Shown here piece by piece: positions 28,515-37,785 of a stretch of DNA of 64,000 bases. The position numbers were made by a program, and so were the translations under genes. The stretch comes from Flagellimonas eckloniae (GTDB lineage Bacteria > Bacteroidota > Bacteroidia > Flavobacteriales > Flavobacteriaceae): contig NZ_LCTZ01000002.1 of the NCBI RefSeq assembly GCF_001413955.1, positions 1,474,501-1,538,500 on the forward strand, given 5' to 3'. Every line of letters begins with the position of its first letter. Within the stretch, counting starts at the first letter, position 1. A model generated the notes under the pieces. It searched no databases, had not been told where the DNA came from, and saw only the letters and a program-made list of their open reading frames with translations.

Positions 28515-28542
28515 CAAAACTAACCCTCCTATCGCTTACAAA
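28515..28542 (-). promoter_or_regulatory. Promoter of the fucose catabolic operon
   Basis: On the minus strand, TAGTTTTG (28515-28522) fits the Bacteroidota -7 element TAnnTTTG, and TTTG (28539-28542) lies 16 bases upstream as a -33 element. Transcription would begin about 15 bases before the ATG at 28493. The AGGAGG-like string in the spacer is therefore probably not a ribosome binding site. Confidence 0.55.
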
Positions 28543-28601
28543 CTACCTAAAAGGATACCATTTTTGATACTTTTTTTGCTTAAAAAAACAAACAGTGAAT
28601 C

Positions 28602-29465
28602 TTAACTTTTGTGGTAATTAAAATATGAAGAAGGGGACTTTCCCTTAATCATTTTGAATTGTCTATTGAAATTTGAAATGTTATTAAACCCCGATAAGAA
28701 TGCAATGGAAGTGATACTTTCATTATTTTCCAATAACAATTTACAAGCGTACCCGATTCTAATTTCATTGAGATATTTTGTAAATGGTTTTCTATGGGTC
28801 TTTTTAAAAAATCTACTAAATGCAGATTTATTCATTCCCACAATTTTTGCAACATCCCCTGATCCAATTGGGCTATTGAAATTTTCAAAAACGTACTCAT
28901 AGATTTTGTCCAACCTCCTATTTTCCGTCTTATGGAATGAATTTAAAAAGCCACTACTGGAAAGGAGCTGGTATTCCTTATGTTTGGATAGAAGGCTGAG
29001 AATTTCAATTATTTTGATTATCTGGGCCATTGGATCAAGATTAACCAAAATCTTCAACTCGTTTATTACATTTTCATCTGCATTTAAAAATTTGACCCCT
29101 TGTTCCGCTCTGTGCAAAAGGTTTGCGATAGGTTGCATTTCGGGGACGTTCAAAAAATCAGGTCCCAAAAAATCTTTTTTAAAGTGAACGGAAATTGCTT
29201 CAGCTTCAAGTGAAGAATCCTTCTCAAAATACTTGTCATCATTCAACCACATATGGGGAACATTTTTCCCGATCAAAACAATATCGCCAACATCAAATTT
29301 CTCAATATTGTCCCCTACAAAACGCATCCCCGAACTTTGAATTATTACAACAAGTTCAAATTCAACATGAAAATGCCATATCCTTAAAAAATTCTGATAA
29401 AGGTTATGTGAAACCGTAAGTGATCTATCTACTATGCTTGATCTATCGAGTAAATGAAGTTTCAT
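28602..29465 (-). CDS. AraC family transcriptional regulator of the fucose operon
   Basis: A 287-residue one-component regulator. The N-terminal part is a cupin-type sensor (H-F-H-V-E-F-E-L near residue 31, V-G-D-I-V-L-I-G near 59, N-V-P-H near 68). The C-terminal ~95 residues form two HTH units with G-M-N-K-S-A-F-S-R-F-F-K-K and I-A-F-L-S-G-F-N-N-I-S-N-F-N-R-Q-F-K, ending in the usual G-x-S-P-S-x-Y. It lies directly upstream of, and in the same direction as, the operon, so control by L-fucose or a pathway acid is inferred. The operon promoter lies downstream of its stop, in the 108-base gap before the dehydratase ATG. Confidence 0.9.
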   Translation of the reverse strand: MKLHLLDRSSIVDRSLTVSHNLYQNFLRIWHFHVEFELVVIIQSSGMRFVGDNIEKFDVGDIVLIGKNVPHMWLNDDKYFEKDSSLEAEAISVHFKKDFLGPDFLNVPEMQPIANLLHRAEQGVKFLNADENVINELKILVNLDPMAQIIKIIEILSLLSKHKEYQLLSSSGFLNSFHKTENRRLDKIYEYVFENFNSPIGSGDVAKIVGMNKSAFSRFFKKTHRKPFTKYLNEIRIGYACKLLLENNESITSIAFLSGFNNISNFNRQFKMIKGKSPSSYFNYHKS

Positions 29466-29500
29466 AAATTGGAATTAAAATACCTGGGTACGTAATTTAA

Positions 29501-29508
29501 CAAATGTA
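29501..29508 (-). promoter_or_regulatory. Putative -7 element for the AraC-type gene
   Basis: The minus strand reads TACATTTG, a full match to TAnnTTTG and identical to the element before susC. It lies 35 bases upstream of the ATG. No clear -33 TTG is seen at the usual distance. Confidence 0.4.
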
Positions 29509-29614
29509 TAAAAAGCATTGGTTTGTGTCTGAACTCTAAGTCAAAACACATGGCTTTAAGCTAAAATTCTTACAAACGGTTTATTTAAGCCAAACTTCAG
29601 CATATTGTTTCATC

Positions 29615-30361
29615 TCATTTCGGAGTTTTATCCACTAACCATTCCAATGCGTTTAGCACCAATTGCTGAAAGTAGCGATTCGTTGCCGCTCCCACGCCAT
29701 GTCCAAGTGAGGTATAAAAAACCTTTCCCTTTCCATGCCTTCTAACCCAAGCTACAGCAGTTCTCTTTCCTTCATGTTCGGCCTCTATAAGCAAGGTTGA
29801 TCCCTCTTGCTGCTGTTTAAAAAAGTACATCTCGTCATAAATCTCAAATGGCCCTATATTTTTTGTGATAGGGTGGTTAGGCTCCTTGATCTCTACAGGA
29901 AATCTATGGATAGGCGGATGTCCGTTGAATACTGCTCCCAATACTTTGCTATATTCATTTCGCTGTATGGTATCTTTACTTAAAGCTGCGGTAGCTGAAT
30001 GCAAGCCCAAGACAGGCCTTCCTTCCTTTACAGCATTTAGAAAGCCTGAAAGCTGTTCAGAGGTCATACTTTTGGGCATTCCATTCATTATTATTACATC
30101 ATATTGGTCCAATGGTCTCGTAAAAACATCATAGTCTTCAGTATACGTAACATAATATTCATGACGTACTTCCAAAAATCTTCGAAGTACGGCGGCAACC
30201 CCTAAATGATCGTGCCAGTTACCACCGGCTGTATAAAGTATATGTATTTTATTCTCTGGACTACGGTCACGATAATCGTAGAAACGATTTTGGGCATTTA
30301 AACACAACACTATTAGAAATAGTACTCCAAAAATTACACTATCCTTTTGTAGATTTTTCAT
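29615..30361 (-). CDS. ThuA-like domain protein, secreted (copy 1)
   Basis: A 248-residue protein with a signal peptide (about residues 1-23). It carries the ThuA/trehalose-utilisation-like fold related to class I glutamine amidotransferases: I-L-Y-T-A-G-G-N-W-H-D-H near 41, Y-D-V-I-I-M-N-G near 86, V-L-G-L-H-S-A near 116, and the C-terminal G-K-G-K-V-F-Y-T-S-L-G-H. No catalytic Cys is visible in the nucleophile-elbow position, where the sequence is H-S-A. The biochemical role of the family in polysaccharide loci is not settled. Its first 23 bases overlap the DUF1080 gene, so the two are coupled; both are probably the tail of the sulfatase operon. Confidence 0.8.
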   Translation of the reverse strand: MKNLQKDSVIFGVLFLIVLCLNAQNRFYDYRDRSPENKIHILYTAGGNWHDHLGVAAVLRRFLEVRHEYYVTYTEDYDVFTRPLDQYDVIIMNGMPKSMTSEQLSGFLNAVKEGRPVLGLHSATAALSKDTIQRNEYSKVLGAVFNGHPPIHRFPVEIKEPNHPITKNIGPFEIYDEMYFFKQQQEGSTLLIEAEHEGKRTAVAWVRRHGKGKVFYTSLGHGVGAATNRYFQQLVLNALEWLVDKTPK

Positions 30362-31166
30362 TTATTTTTTTTAATTGAATATCCTTAAATCTAATTAGTA
30401 GTTCATTTTTACCATGAACCTGAAGTGCTATCTTTCCATGCATACCCACATTTTGCTCTTTATGTATCTGATCATTCAATATGCCCTCTCCATCAAAATC
30501 AGTTACAACAACCCCATTAAGTATAGATTTTATATACGTTCCTTTACAGATAATGTGAAGTTGGTTCCATGATGGAGTGTCATCTGAATAATAAAATGGA
30601 GCATTATTGTCTGCTTCTTCAGGCTTAAGGGCTGGGCTAGGCATACTGGGATATATCCATCTGTTGTAACCATCAGATTCATCATAAAGCAGTCCTGTTC
30701 TAAACGGACCGGGAGGATGAATATCAAATTGGGGACCATCGATATCCCCTCCGTCGTAAAACCTGCTACGCACCTGTATACCACTATTCCCAGGACTATC
30801 CCTGTACGCTTGAAACTTTATTTTCAACTCAAAATCGGACAGTTCTTCTTCATAAAATAACCATACGGCTGCATGATCTCTATCTCCAATAGTATTGCAG
30901 GTTATGGTGCCGTTTTCCACTTTCCAATAGTTTTTAGCAACATCGTCTGGACTTCCATAGACTTTCCACCCATCCAAAGTCTTGCCATCAAAAATTGAAA
31001 CAAAATCGCTATCCAAATCTTGCGTTCCAATCTTTGGGCTGTTTACCCTTGAACCGCTATTTGTTGGCTTGATTTCTGAAAATGCACTGGCAAGGATTAC
31101 CAATAGCAGCCCAAATGAAATGGAAAAGGTTAAACGAAATTGTTGCTTGTTTTTTTGAATTTTCAT
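30339..31166 (-). CDS. DUF1080 protein (3-keto-disaccharide hydrolase-like domain)
   Basis: A 275-residue secreted protein with an N-terminal signal or anchor helix (about residues 12-30). A concanavalin-like jelly-roll of the DUF1080/3-keto-disaccharide hydrolase family follows: F-V-S-I-F-D-G-K-T-L-D-G-W near 55, W-K-V-E-N-G-T-I near 80, F-E-L-K-I-K-F near 112, G-N-S-G-I-Q-V-R near 125, W-N-Q-L-H-I near 200. Proteins of this family bind or hydrolyse modified glycosides. The gene follows the first sulfatase by 54 bases and overlaps the ThuA-like gene, pointing to a shared step late in the pathway. Exact reaction unknown. Confidence 0.82.
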   Translation of the reverse strand: MKIQKNKQQFRLTFSISFGLLLVILASAFSEIKPTNSGSRVNSPKIGTQDLDSDFVSIFDGKTLDGWKVYGSPDDVAKNYWKVENGTITCNTIGDRDHAAVWLFYEEELSDFELKIKFQAYRDSPGNSGIQVRSRFYDGGDIDGPQFDIHPPGPFRTGLLYDESDGYNRWIYPSMPSPALKPEEADNNAPFYYSDDTPSWNQLHIICKGTYIKSILNGVVVTDFDGEGILNDQIHKEQNVGMHGKIALQVHGKNELLIRFKDIQLKKINEKSTKG

Positions 31167-31220
31167 CTCATTTGATTTGCTATTGATTCTACCTTTAGAA
31201 AAGGCTGCAAGATTAATCTA

Positions 31221-32696
31221 TCATTCTCCTTGATTCCAAAGCCGGTATGGATCATCATGCTCTTTCATCTGTTCCAGAAGAAGTGCTTCCATTTCGGCTA
31301 ATTTATCTGTGTACTTTGGGTTTTCAGCCAAATCAGTTTCCATTTCTCCTGTTTTTCCATGTTCAGGAAGGTATTCGTTTGGATTTTCTTTCAAATTGAA
31401 AAGTTGGGTTTCCCGTACTTCTCCATCCATGGTATCATATTTTATGAGTTTCCAATCTCCCTTTCTAACACTTCGCATACCTGGTTTTGTGCCTCCGGAA
31501 TATACTCCGTACATAACATCCCGAACTACCTCTTTCTCGCCATTTATTACCGGTTTTAAACTAATCCCCTCAACAGTTTCTGGGGTTTTAATTCCCGCCA
31601 AATCACAAAAAGTAGGTAGTACATCCAACAAATATGAGTTTCCTTTTACGCGCTTTCCTCCTTCTATTCCAGGGCCCTTTATTATAAAGGGTACACGCCA
31701 TGTGTGCTCATAAAGGTTTTGTTTCCCCATTAGTCCATGTCTACCTATTGACATTCCATGGTCTGAGGTGTAGATAATATAGGTATTGTCCAATTCACCC
31801 ATATCCTCAAGCTTTTTAAGTACTTTCCCCAACTGAATATCAATGTTCTCGGAGCAGGCATATTCCCGACCAAGTTCATTCCTAACGGTCTGTTCATCCC
31901 TATTTTTCCAAACACCGCTTACGCGTTCCTCATCCCTAAGTTCCGGATGCCCGTGAAAAAAAGGATGCGCTGTTAAATAGTTGTCTTGTAATTGAGGTTG
32001 ATTCTCATTAGCTGGGGGAACGTTAAGTGTATCTTTATGATTTACCGCTCCATATTTTGCAAGAAGTTCTGGTGTTCCATCGCGTGTATCATGAGGATGG
32101 GAAAACCCAAAATAAATTAAAAAAGGGTCCGCCTCTTGGGCAGTTTCACGCTTATTCAGGTATTCCAAAACTTGCTTGCCGTGCCACGCACTTCCGGTCT
32201 CCTCTGTGCCCCCACGTTTAGTTGCATCGTGCACTTCGGTGAACTGTTCATTGGCAGCTGGATACGAGTTTCCTTTTTTACAGGTTCTCATGGTTTTATA
32301 TCCAGCCCGGTTAAATACAGCTCCCATGGTCTGCAACTCCAAACTATCAGGAGCATTCGGGTTTTTAAATTGTTTTCCGTGATTTGGCAAATGCCATAAG
32401 GTACGCCCACTCATAATCATATGCCTTGATGGAGTACATACTGCACCAGACCAAGAACCCATGTGATAGGCGTTTTCAAAAACTACCCCCTCATTGGCTA
32501 GATTGCTAATATTTGGTGTCTCTAAAATTGATTGTGGGTCATAGGTTTGCAAATCAAATGGAGATTGATCATCAACCAACACAAATAAAAAGTTTGGACG
32601 CTTTTTTTCCTCTGCCTTTTTTTCCTCTGTTTTGCATTGGATAAAAAGTAGCGGAATCAGTACAATTAAAAACGCTAATTTTAGTAATCTATTCAT
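31221..32696 (-). CDS. S1 family sulfatase, lipoprotein (sulfatase A)
   Basis: A 491-residue lipoprotein (Cys21 in F-I-Q-C). The active-site motif is C87-T-P-S-R, whose Cys would be converted to formylglycine. Metal ligands are seen in V-D-D-Q-S near 41 and in T-S-D-H-G-M-S near 315, and K-K-G and H-P-H-D blocks fit the sulfate-binding site. The D-H-G (rather than D-N-G) block, and the layout of the middle region, set it apart from the other three sulfatases here, so a different sulfate position is likely. Exo-removal of sulfate from fucan oligosaccharides is inferred from neighbours. First of a run of sulfatase genes when read from the DUF1080 side. Confidence 0.92.
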   Translation of the reverse strand: MNRLLKLAFLIVLIPLLFIQCKTEEKKAEEKKRPNFLFVLVDDQSPFDLQTYDPQSILETPNISNLANEGVVFENAYHMGSWSGAVCTPSRHMIMSGRTLWHLPNHGKQFKNPNAPDSLELQTMGAVFNRAGYKTMRTCKKGNSYPAANEQFTEVHDATKRGGTEETGSAWHGKQVLEYLNKRETAQEADPFLIYFGFSHPHDTRDGTPELLAKYGAVNHKDTLNVPPANENQPQLQDNYLTAHPFFHGHPELRDEERVSGVWKNRDEQTVRNELGREYACSENIDIQLGKVLKKLEDMGELDNTYIIYTSDHGMSIGRHGLMGKQNLYEHTWRVPFIIKGPGIEGGKRVKGNSYLLDVLPTFCDLAGIKTPETVEGISLKPVINGEKEVVRDVMYGVYSGGTKPGMRSVRKGDWKLIKYDTMDGEVRETQLFNLKENPNEYLPEHGKTGEMETDLAENPKYTDKLAEMEALLLEQMKEHDDPYRLWNQGE

Positions 32697-32769
32697 ATTT
32701 CTTTGTTTTTTGGGAATAACTATTATTGGTGATTGATTATTAACCTTGATTTGATGTTATAGTCCCTTT

Positions 32770-34578
32770 CTAATCTAACTTTTCCACATCGATGTAAAAT
32801 GCATTACAAGGTGTTCCATCTTCCATATCAAAATAAGCCAAAAGTTCCGTTTCCCCCTGTGGCACTTCCATTTCCAGTACTGCGGCCGTGGCATTATTAT
32901 CAACACTTACATCCATATTTTTATCTGCAATCTTTAAATATGCCTTTTTAAATTTCATAGGATTTCCGTCCGCAATTGGAGCCGTATAAAGTGTCTCTGG
33001 GACTCCATCATTTAGTTCCGCACCCAATGCCAAACCACTTTCTGACGGCCATCTTCTTAAATGAAATCTATAGGTTCCTGATTCCACAAAATTGACGGTA
33101 AACGGAGCGGGTTCCATAGGCTTACCGTTGCGTATCATCTGTTGGTTCCAAGGTGGATAAAAATCTATGGTACGAGCATCATGGCATGTAAGTACGTCTG
33201 TTTTTCTTGTGCCTAAATTTATTACAGAAAACTTGGTTTCCTTGATTACATCTTCCCACCAATTTTCATAAAACGCATTCATCTCAGCGACTTTGTCCGG
33301 ATACGCTTCTGCTATATCATTCTTTTGTCCTGGATCTTCAGCTATATTATATAATTCAGACCCTTTAATTAGTCTCCAATTGTCGTCCATTACGCAACTG
33401 TTCTTTCCTTTGACCGGCCAAGGAACGCGCTGGGTATCCGTTACCAAATACCGCTTTGGAGCTTCACCTTTTCCTAAAAGATAATCACTAACATCGGTGC
33501 CATCCAACGTTTTGGTAGAATTAAAATCCTCTCCTATCAATGTTGTGAATGTTGGCAATACATCAACATGGGCAACCAAACGATCTAAGCTTTTACCTCC
33601 AGTTAACCCACCATCTGGCCATCTGACAATAAAGGGCACTCTGTGTCCGCCATCATACTCACTTCCTTTTTTCCCACGCATACCGGCATTGTAACCATAC
33701 ACTTGATTGGTTTTGTCATCTACTCTGTAACCTCTTGCGGTTCCATTGTCAGTAGTAAAAACCACGATTGTATTATCAGCTATGCCCAAAATCTCCAATT
33801 TCTTCAACAACCTTGAAAAATTGTCGTCTATATTAGTGATCATCCCATAGAAACGCTTTTGGGTTTCATCAATTTGAGTTTCATCCTTATATATATCGTA
33901 ATATTCTTTGGGTAGGTTGTACGGTCCATGGGGAGCATTCAAACTTAGATAGCAGAAGAAAGATTCGTCCTTTTTATCATCTATAAAATCCAACGCTGCA
34001 TCAAACCATACATCTGTGCAATACCCTTCTTTCTTTTCTGGAGTTCCATTTCTAAAATAGGTGTCATCAAAATAATCATTGTTCCAATAATCCGGGGTTT
34101 GGCCCACACCACCACCACCATGATAAAAGGTTTCATCAAAACCTCTTTCATGGGGTCTAAACGGACTGTTATCTCCTAAATGCCACTTTCCAAACATTCC
34201 TGTTTTATAACCTTTTTGCTGTAATACATCTGCAATTGTTGTTTCTTCACCATTCAGCATAGAAGCCCCCATTATGGTATGCCACACTCCGTTTCTATTA
34301 CAATTTCTTCCTGTTAACAAACCGGCTCTGGTTGGAGCACAGGTAGTTCCCACATGATAATTAGTTAGATTGACACTCTCTGTGGAAAATTTATCTATTG
34401 CGGGTGTTTTGATAATCTGGTTGCCCGTATGACCCAAATCTCCGTACCCTTGGTCATCTGTAATGACAACTATTATATTGGGTCTGGATTTCTTTTTCTC
34501 TTCCTTCACTTTTTTTTCAGCGCATGACGACAAAAAAAGTGTTACAAAACCTAAAAAATAAAGAATGCTTTTTTTCAT
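32770..34578 (-). CDS. S1 family sulfatase with C-terminal accessory domain, lipoprotein (sulfatase B)
   Basis: A 602-residue lipoprotein (L-S-S-C, Cys19). Motifs: I-T-D-D-Q-G-Y-G-D near 40, T-T-C80-A-P-T-R with the formylglycine Cys, G-K-W-H-L-G near 125, N-A-P-H-G-P near 215, T-T-D-N-G near 280 and G-G-H-R-V-P-F. After the core ends near residue 440 there is an extra ~150-residue beta-rich domain, which also appears in some arylsulfatase-A-like enzymes. The C-A-P-T-R variant and the extension show it is a separate subfamily from its neighbours. It lies 73 bases from sulfatase A and 34 from sulfatase C. Confidence 0.93.
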   Translation of the reverse strand: MKKSILYFLGFVTLFLSSCAEKKVKEEKKKSRPNIIVVITDDQGYGDLGHTGNQIIKTPAIDKFSTESVNLTNYHVGTTCAPTRAGLLTGRNCNRNGVWHTIMGASMLNGEETTIADVLQQKGYKTGMFGKWHLGDNSPFRPHERGFDETFYHGGGGVGQTPDYWNNDYFDDTYFRNGTPEKKEGYCTDVWFDAALDFIDDKKDESFFCYLSLNAPHGPYNLPKEYYDIYKDETQIDETQKRFYGMITNIDDNFSRLLKKLEILGIADNTIVVFTTDNGTARGYRVDDKTNQVYGYNAGMRGKKGSEYDGGHRVPFIVRWPDGGLTGGKSLDRLVAHVDVLPTFTTLIGEDFNSTKTLDGTDVSDYLLGKGEAPKRYLVTDTQRVPWPVKGKNSCVMDDNWRLIKGSELYNIAEDPGQKNDIAEAYPDKVAEMNAFYENWWEDVIKETKFSVINLGTRKTDVLTCHDARTIDFYPPWNQQMIRNGKPMEPAPFTVNFVESGTYRFHLRRWPSESGLALGAELNDGVPETLYTAPIADGNPMKFKKAYLKIADKNMDVSVDNNATAAVLEMEVPQGETELLAYFDMEDGTPCNAFYIDVEKLD

Positions 34579-34612
34579 ATTAAAAACTGGTTAAATTTTA
34601 TAAATACTAGTA

Positions 34613-36139
34613 TTACTCTTTTTGCTTGCTTGTCATCCAACTTAACTGTGGCCAAACCTCTGAACCATCATTCCGTTGGAGCGCTCCTTCCGTACTTCTA
34701 CCATCAGACACAATTTTAGCAAGTTCGTCTCGGTATTGTTCAAGTATTTCAGGTTTCTCAGCCTGTAGATTGTTTTCCTCTCCAATATCTTTACTTAAAT
34801 CATACAATTGGAAGGGAGGTAAATCCTTAATAGCTTCATCATTAGGTCGTGGAAAACTCCATCCTCCAGAACCTGGACAAAAAATGGCTTTGTACTCCCC
34901 TTTTCTATAGGCAAATGAACCATTAATGGAGTGGTGAACGATACTTTCCCTTTTTGGCAAGGTCGATTCAACTCCCAATGCAGATAAAAAACTGTAGCTA
35001 TCCTCAGCAAAATTGTCTTTAACGGTTACATCCAAAACATCAGCAGCGGTGGCAAAAAGATCGGTAGTACAAACCAGCTGATCTGACTTTCCAGGTTTCA
35101 CTTTGGCTGGCCAACGAACCACATAGGGTACCCGGTGACCTCCCTCAAAGATGTCTGCCTTATGTCCACGAAATACATAACTTGGGTCATGTCCTTTTGT
35201 AGCAAGCTGGTCAAAATCCGCCTGATTGGAACACCCATTATCGCTTGTAAAAACCAAAATGGTATTTTCGGCAATACCCTGCTGGTCCAGTGCTTTCATC
35301 ACTTCACCAACAACTGAATCGACCATTAGCACAAAATCTCCATAAATATTGTCCAATCCACTTTTTCCAAGAAACTCTTCTGTGGGCAAGATAGGGGTAT
35401 GGGGAGCTGGTAAAGGCATGTATACAAAGAATGGCTCCTCTTTATTGGCATTCTCATTGATAAATTGAACCGTTTTTTCAGTTATATGGGGCAATACCTG
35501 TTCATGGACAAAATCATCTGAAGTTGGGCCTTTTCTCCACCATACTTGTTTCCCCGTATTTACGGTCTCTTTTGTGGGAACCATTGTAGGTTGTTCATTT
35601 TCTATCCATACATAAGGTGCCATATCCAATGAGCCATTAAAACCATAGAAATAATCAAAACCACGTGTTACGGGACTATTCTTAACTTTTTGTGCGTAGT
35701 CTATTGAATCATTGCCAGCATCTACGTTAGCCCAATCCCAGCCTAAATGCCATTTACCAATTCCCGCTGTTTTATACCCATTATCTTTTAGGAAACCGGC
35801 TATGGTTTTTCTGTCTTGATCTATCAAAGCTTTGCTGTATCCGTTTAAAACGTGTTTTTTCAACGTGGAACGCCAATTGTAACGTCCGGTCAAAATACCA
35901 TATCGCGTTGGGGTACATACCGCACTGCTTGTGTGGGCATCAGTAAAAATAACGCCCTCTGCTGCTAGTTGATCAATATTGGATGTTTGGATTTTTGAGT
36001 TTTCATTATAGCTTGAAATATCTCCATACCCTAAGTCATCTGCTAAAATGAATATGATATTGGGTTTTTTTGGTGGTTCCGGACTGGAAGTTTTACAACC
36101 AATGGTGAAAAGGACCATCACTAGCGTGAATAATCTCAT
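34613..36139 (-). CDS. S1 family sulfatase, lipoprotein (sulfatase C)
   Basis: I chose the ATG at 36139 because it places a lipobox (T-I-G-C, Cys15) right after a short hydrophobic stretch; the longer frame from 36190 adds 17 polar residues. The 508-residue product has I-L-A-D-D-L-G-Y-G-D, C75-T-P-T-R with the formylglycine Cys, T-G-R-Y-N-W-R, G-K-W-H-L-G-W, P-A-P-H-T-P, T-S-D-N-G-C and G-G-H-R-V-P-Y. Closely resembles sulfatase D in layout, including the final D-G-R-S-T block, so the two may be older duplicates. Extracytoplasmic desulfation of a fucan is inferred. Confidence 0.92.
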   Translation of the reverse strand: MRLFTLVMVLFTIGCKTSSPEPPKKPNIIFILADDLGYGDISSYNENSKIQTSNIDQLAAEGVIFTDAHTSSAVCTPTRYGILTGRYNWRSTLKKHVLNGYSKALIDQDRKTIAGFLKDNGYKTAGIGKWHLGWDWANVDAGNDSIDYAQKVKNSPVTRGFDYFYGFNGSLDMAPYVWIENEQPTMVPTKETVNTGKQVWWRKGPTSDDFVHEQVLPHITEKTVQFINENANKEEPFFVYMPLPAPHTPILPTEEFLGKSGLDNIYGDFVLMVDSVVGEVMKALDQQGIAENTILVFTSDNGCSNQADFDQLATKGHDPSYVFRGHKADIFEGGHRVPYVVRWPAKVKPGKSDQLVCTTDLFATAADVLDVTVKDNFAEDSYSFLSALGVESTLPKRESIVHHSINGSFAYRKGEYKAIFCPGSGGWSFPRPNDEAIKDLPPFQLYDLSKDIGEENNLQAEKPEILEQYRDELAKIVSDGRSTEGALQRNDGSEVWPQLSWMTSKQKE

Positions 36140-36209
36140 TTTGATTCGTTTACGTAAAATTGTATTATATATTTTTCCTTGTACTTTCATTTGTAATAAG
36201 CTTAGTTTT

Positions 36210-37778
36210 TTAAAATTGGTCAGTTCTAAATGGATATGCCGGTAATTCCATACTGTTTACTAGATTGACTTTAGGTTTTCCTGAAAAAGCATAGCGTACA
36301 TATTTTGGATTGCTTACCTCTGGTGATTTTAATACTACAGTTTCTCCTTTAATTTCAGCTTTTGCAGCTTTCCATTCTCCTGATTCATCTGATAACCAAA
36401 ATCCAGAAGGTGCATTGCCATTTGTAGTTTTCAATCCGTTAGCATTTTCATAATGAACAACTATACTATTTCCTTCAATGTCAACTCCTTTCATTATAGG
36501 TCCCGTGACCACAATATCATTCCTTAGTATTTTCTTTCCAGCGAGCAATGCCAGTCGCTGGCCAATGGGCAACTTGTCTGTTGGGTGAATATTTTTTATA
36601 TCTCCTAAATCTATGGTGTTAGCAACAGCTGTATTGGGTAAATCCAATACCTTTAATTGAGATTCACGCATCCAGGCCCAAGACTGGGCCGTTGGACTTT
36701 CTGGATCTATTTTAGGGTTGTCGACAGTTCCCTCACCATACCCGGGAAGCATTACAATCATAAAGTTCATGTCCTCATTTTGCCACTCTTTACGATAGCG
36801 AAGAATCCATTTGTTAAGTATTTTCCCGTATTCTTTCATTCCAGCTACCCGATGAAACCAATTATCTTTTGTAACGTTAGGCATACCGGAAAGGTAACGT
36901 GTGTTTCGTTCTCCTTGATACCAAACAAGACCTCTAGATGCATAGGGCGCCAGTGGCTTCATCATAGCATTATATAAAATGTTAGGTTGCCTTCGTAAAA
37001 AAATATCATCTTGCCGTGACCACCCATTTGGTTTGTTCAATATTTCAGTGATTCGACTTTTCGTATCCACATCATAGTCAAACTCTTGCATTATTGTTTT
37101 GAAATGAGGTAATTCCTGCGTCATATCCTTCGGAATCCATGCCTCTATCGATGAACTACCCCAAGCGGAAAGGATAATCCCAACAGGCACATTAGAAATA
37201 TCCTCCAGAAAATAAGCAAATGAAAAAGCAACGGCGCTATTGGGATAATCAGTGCTCCATTTACCCGATACATCCTCTTTTTCTTGGAGTGAAACCGTTC
37301 TTTCCACTTCAAAGCTTCTAATGTTTTCAGCAAATGGTATTAACCCCTTTGCTTCTGGAACCCTATCTACGCTAAACTGCATGTTTGATTGCCCAGAACA
37401 TATCCATACCTCACCTACCACTACATCTGAAATAACGACCTCTTTTTTTCCTGAGATAGTCATGTCGTTACCTGTCTTAGATGCTTCCATAGCATCTAGT
37501 TTAATCATCCAATTTCCATACTTATCTGCTTTGGTTGATTTTACCTGTCCTGCAAAAGTTACAGTGACAACCTCTTTTGGTGATGCTTTTCCCCAAACGG
37601 GCACCAAACTTTCCCTTTGTAATACCATATGGTCACAGAATAAGTTGGCTGGTTTTAAATCCTGAGAATTAATTGCTGATACGCTAAATATGAACAGTGC
37701 TAAAAAACTAAGTTTAAGATATAATCCCTTCGTTCCCATATGGAGCATTTTCCTATTTATTTTATATCGTATTTCCAT
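36210..37778 (-). CDS. Sialate O-acetylesterase-like carbohydrate esterase
   Basis: A 522-residue secreted SGNH-hydrolase of the sialate-O-acetylesterase type. A signal helix spans about residues 20-38 (a start at Met14, position 37739, is also possible). The N-terminal beta domain is followed by I-C-S-G-Q-S131-N-M with the catalytic Ser, L-V-W-Y-Q-G-E block near 290, and D-I-K-N-I-H-P-T-D with the catalytic His. Family members remove O-acetyl groups from sugars. Set between two sulfatase genes (7 bases after sulfatase D), it most likely deacetylates fucan; natural fucoidans are often acetylated. Confidence 0.88.
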   Translation of the reverse strand: MEIRYKINRKMLHMGTKGLYLKLSFLALFIFSVSAINSQDLKPANLFCDHMVLQRESLVPVWGKASPKEVVTVTFAGQVKSTKADKYGNWMIKLDAMEASKTGNDMTISGKKEVVISDVVVGEVWICSGQSNMQFSVDRVPEAKGLIPFAENIRSFEVERTVSLQEKEDVSGKWSTDYPNSAVAFSFAYFLEDISNVPVGIILSAWGSSSIEAWIPKDMTQELPHFKTIMQEFDYDVDTKSRITEILNKPNGWSRQDDIFLRRQPNILYNAMMKPLAPYASRGLVWYQGERNTRYLSGMPNVTKDNWFHRVAGMKEYGKILNKWILRYRKEWQNEDMNFMIVMLPGYGEGTVDNPKIDPESPTAQSWAWMRESQLKVLDLPNTAVANTIDLGDIKNIHPTDKLPIGQRLALLAGKKILRNDIVVTGPIMKGVDIEGNSIVVHYENANGLKTTNGNAPSGFWLSDESGEWKAAKAEIKGETVVLKSPEVSNPKYVRYAFSGKPKVNLVNSMELPAYPFRTDQF

Positions 37779-37785
37779 CTATTTG

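Noticed and set aside
28524..28529. AGGAGG-like string as ribosome binding site of the fuconate dehydratase
   Set aside because: It lies in the spacer between the -33 and -7 elements and so would be upstream of the predicted transcript start.
31309..31713. 134-codon + strand frame under sulfatase A
   Set aside because: Antisense shadow of the conserved sulfatase C-terminal region, no family pattern.
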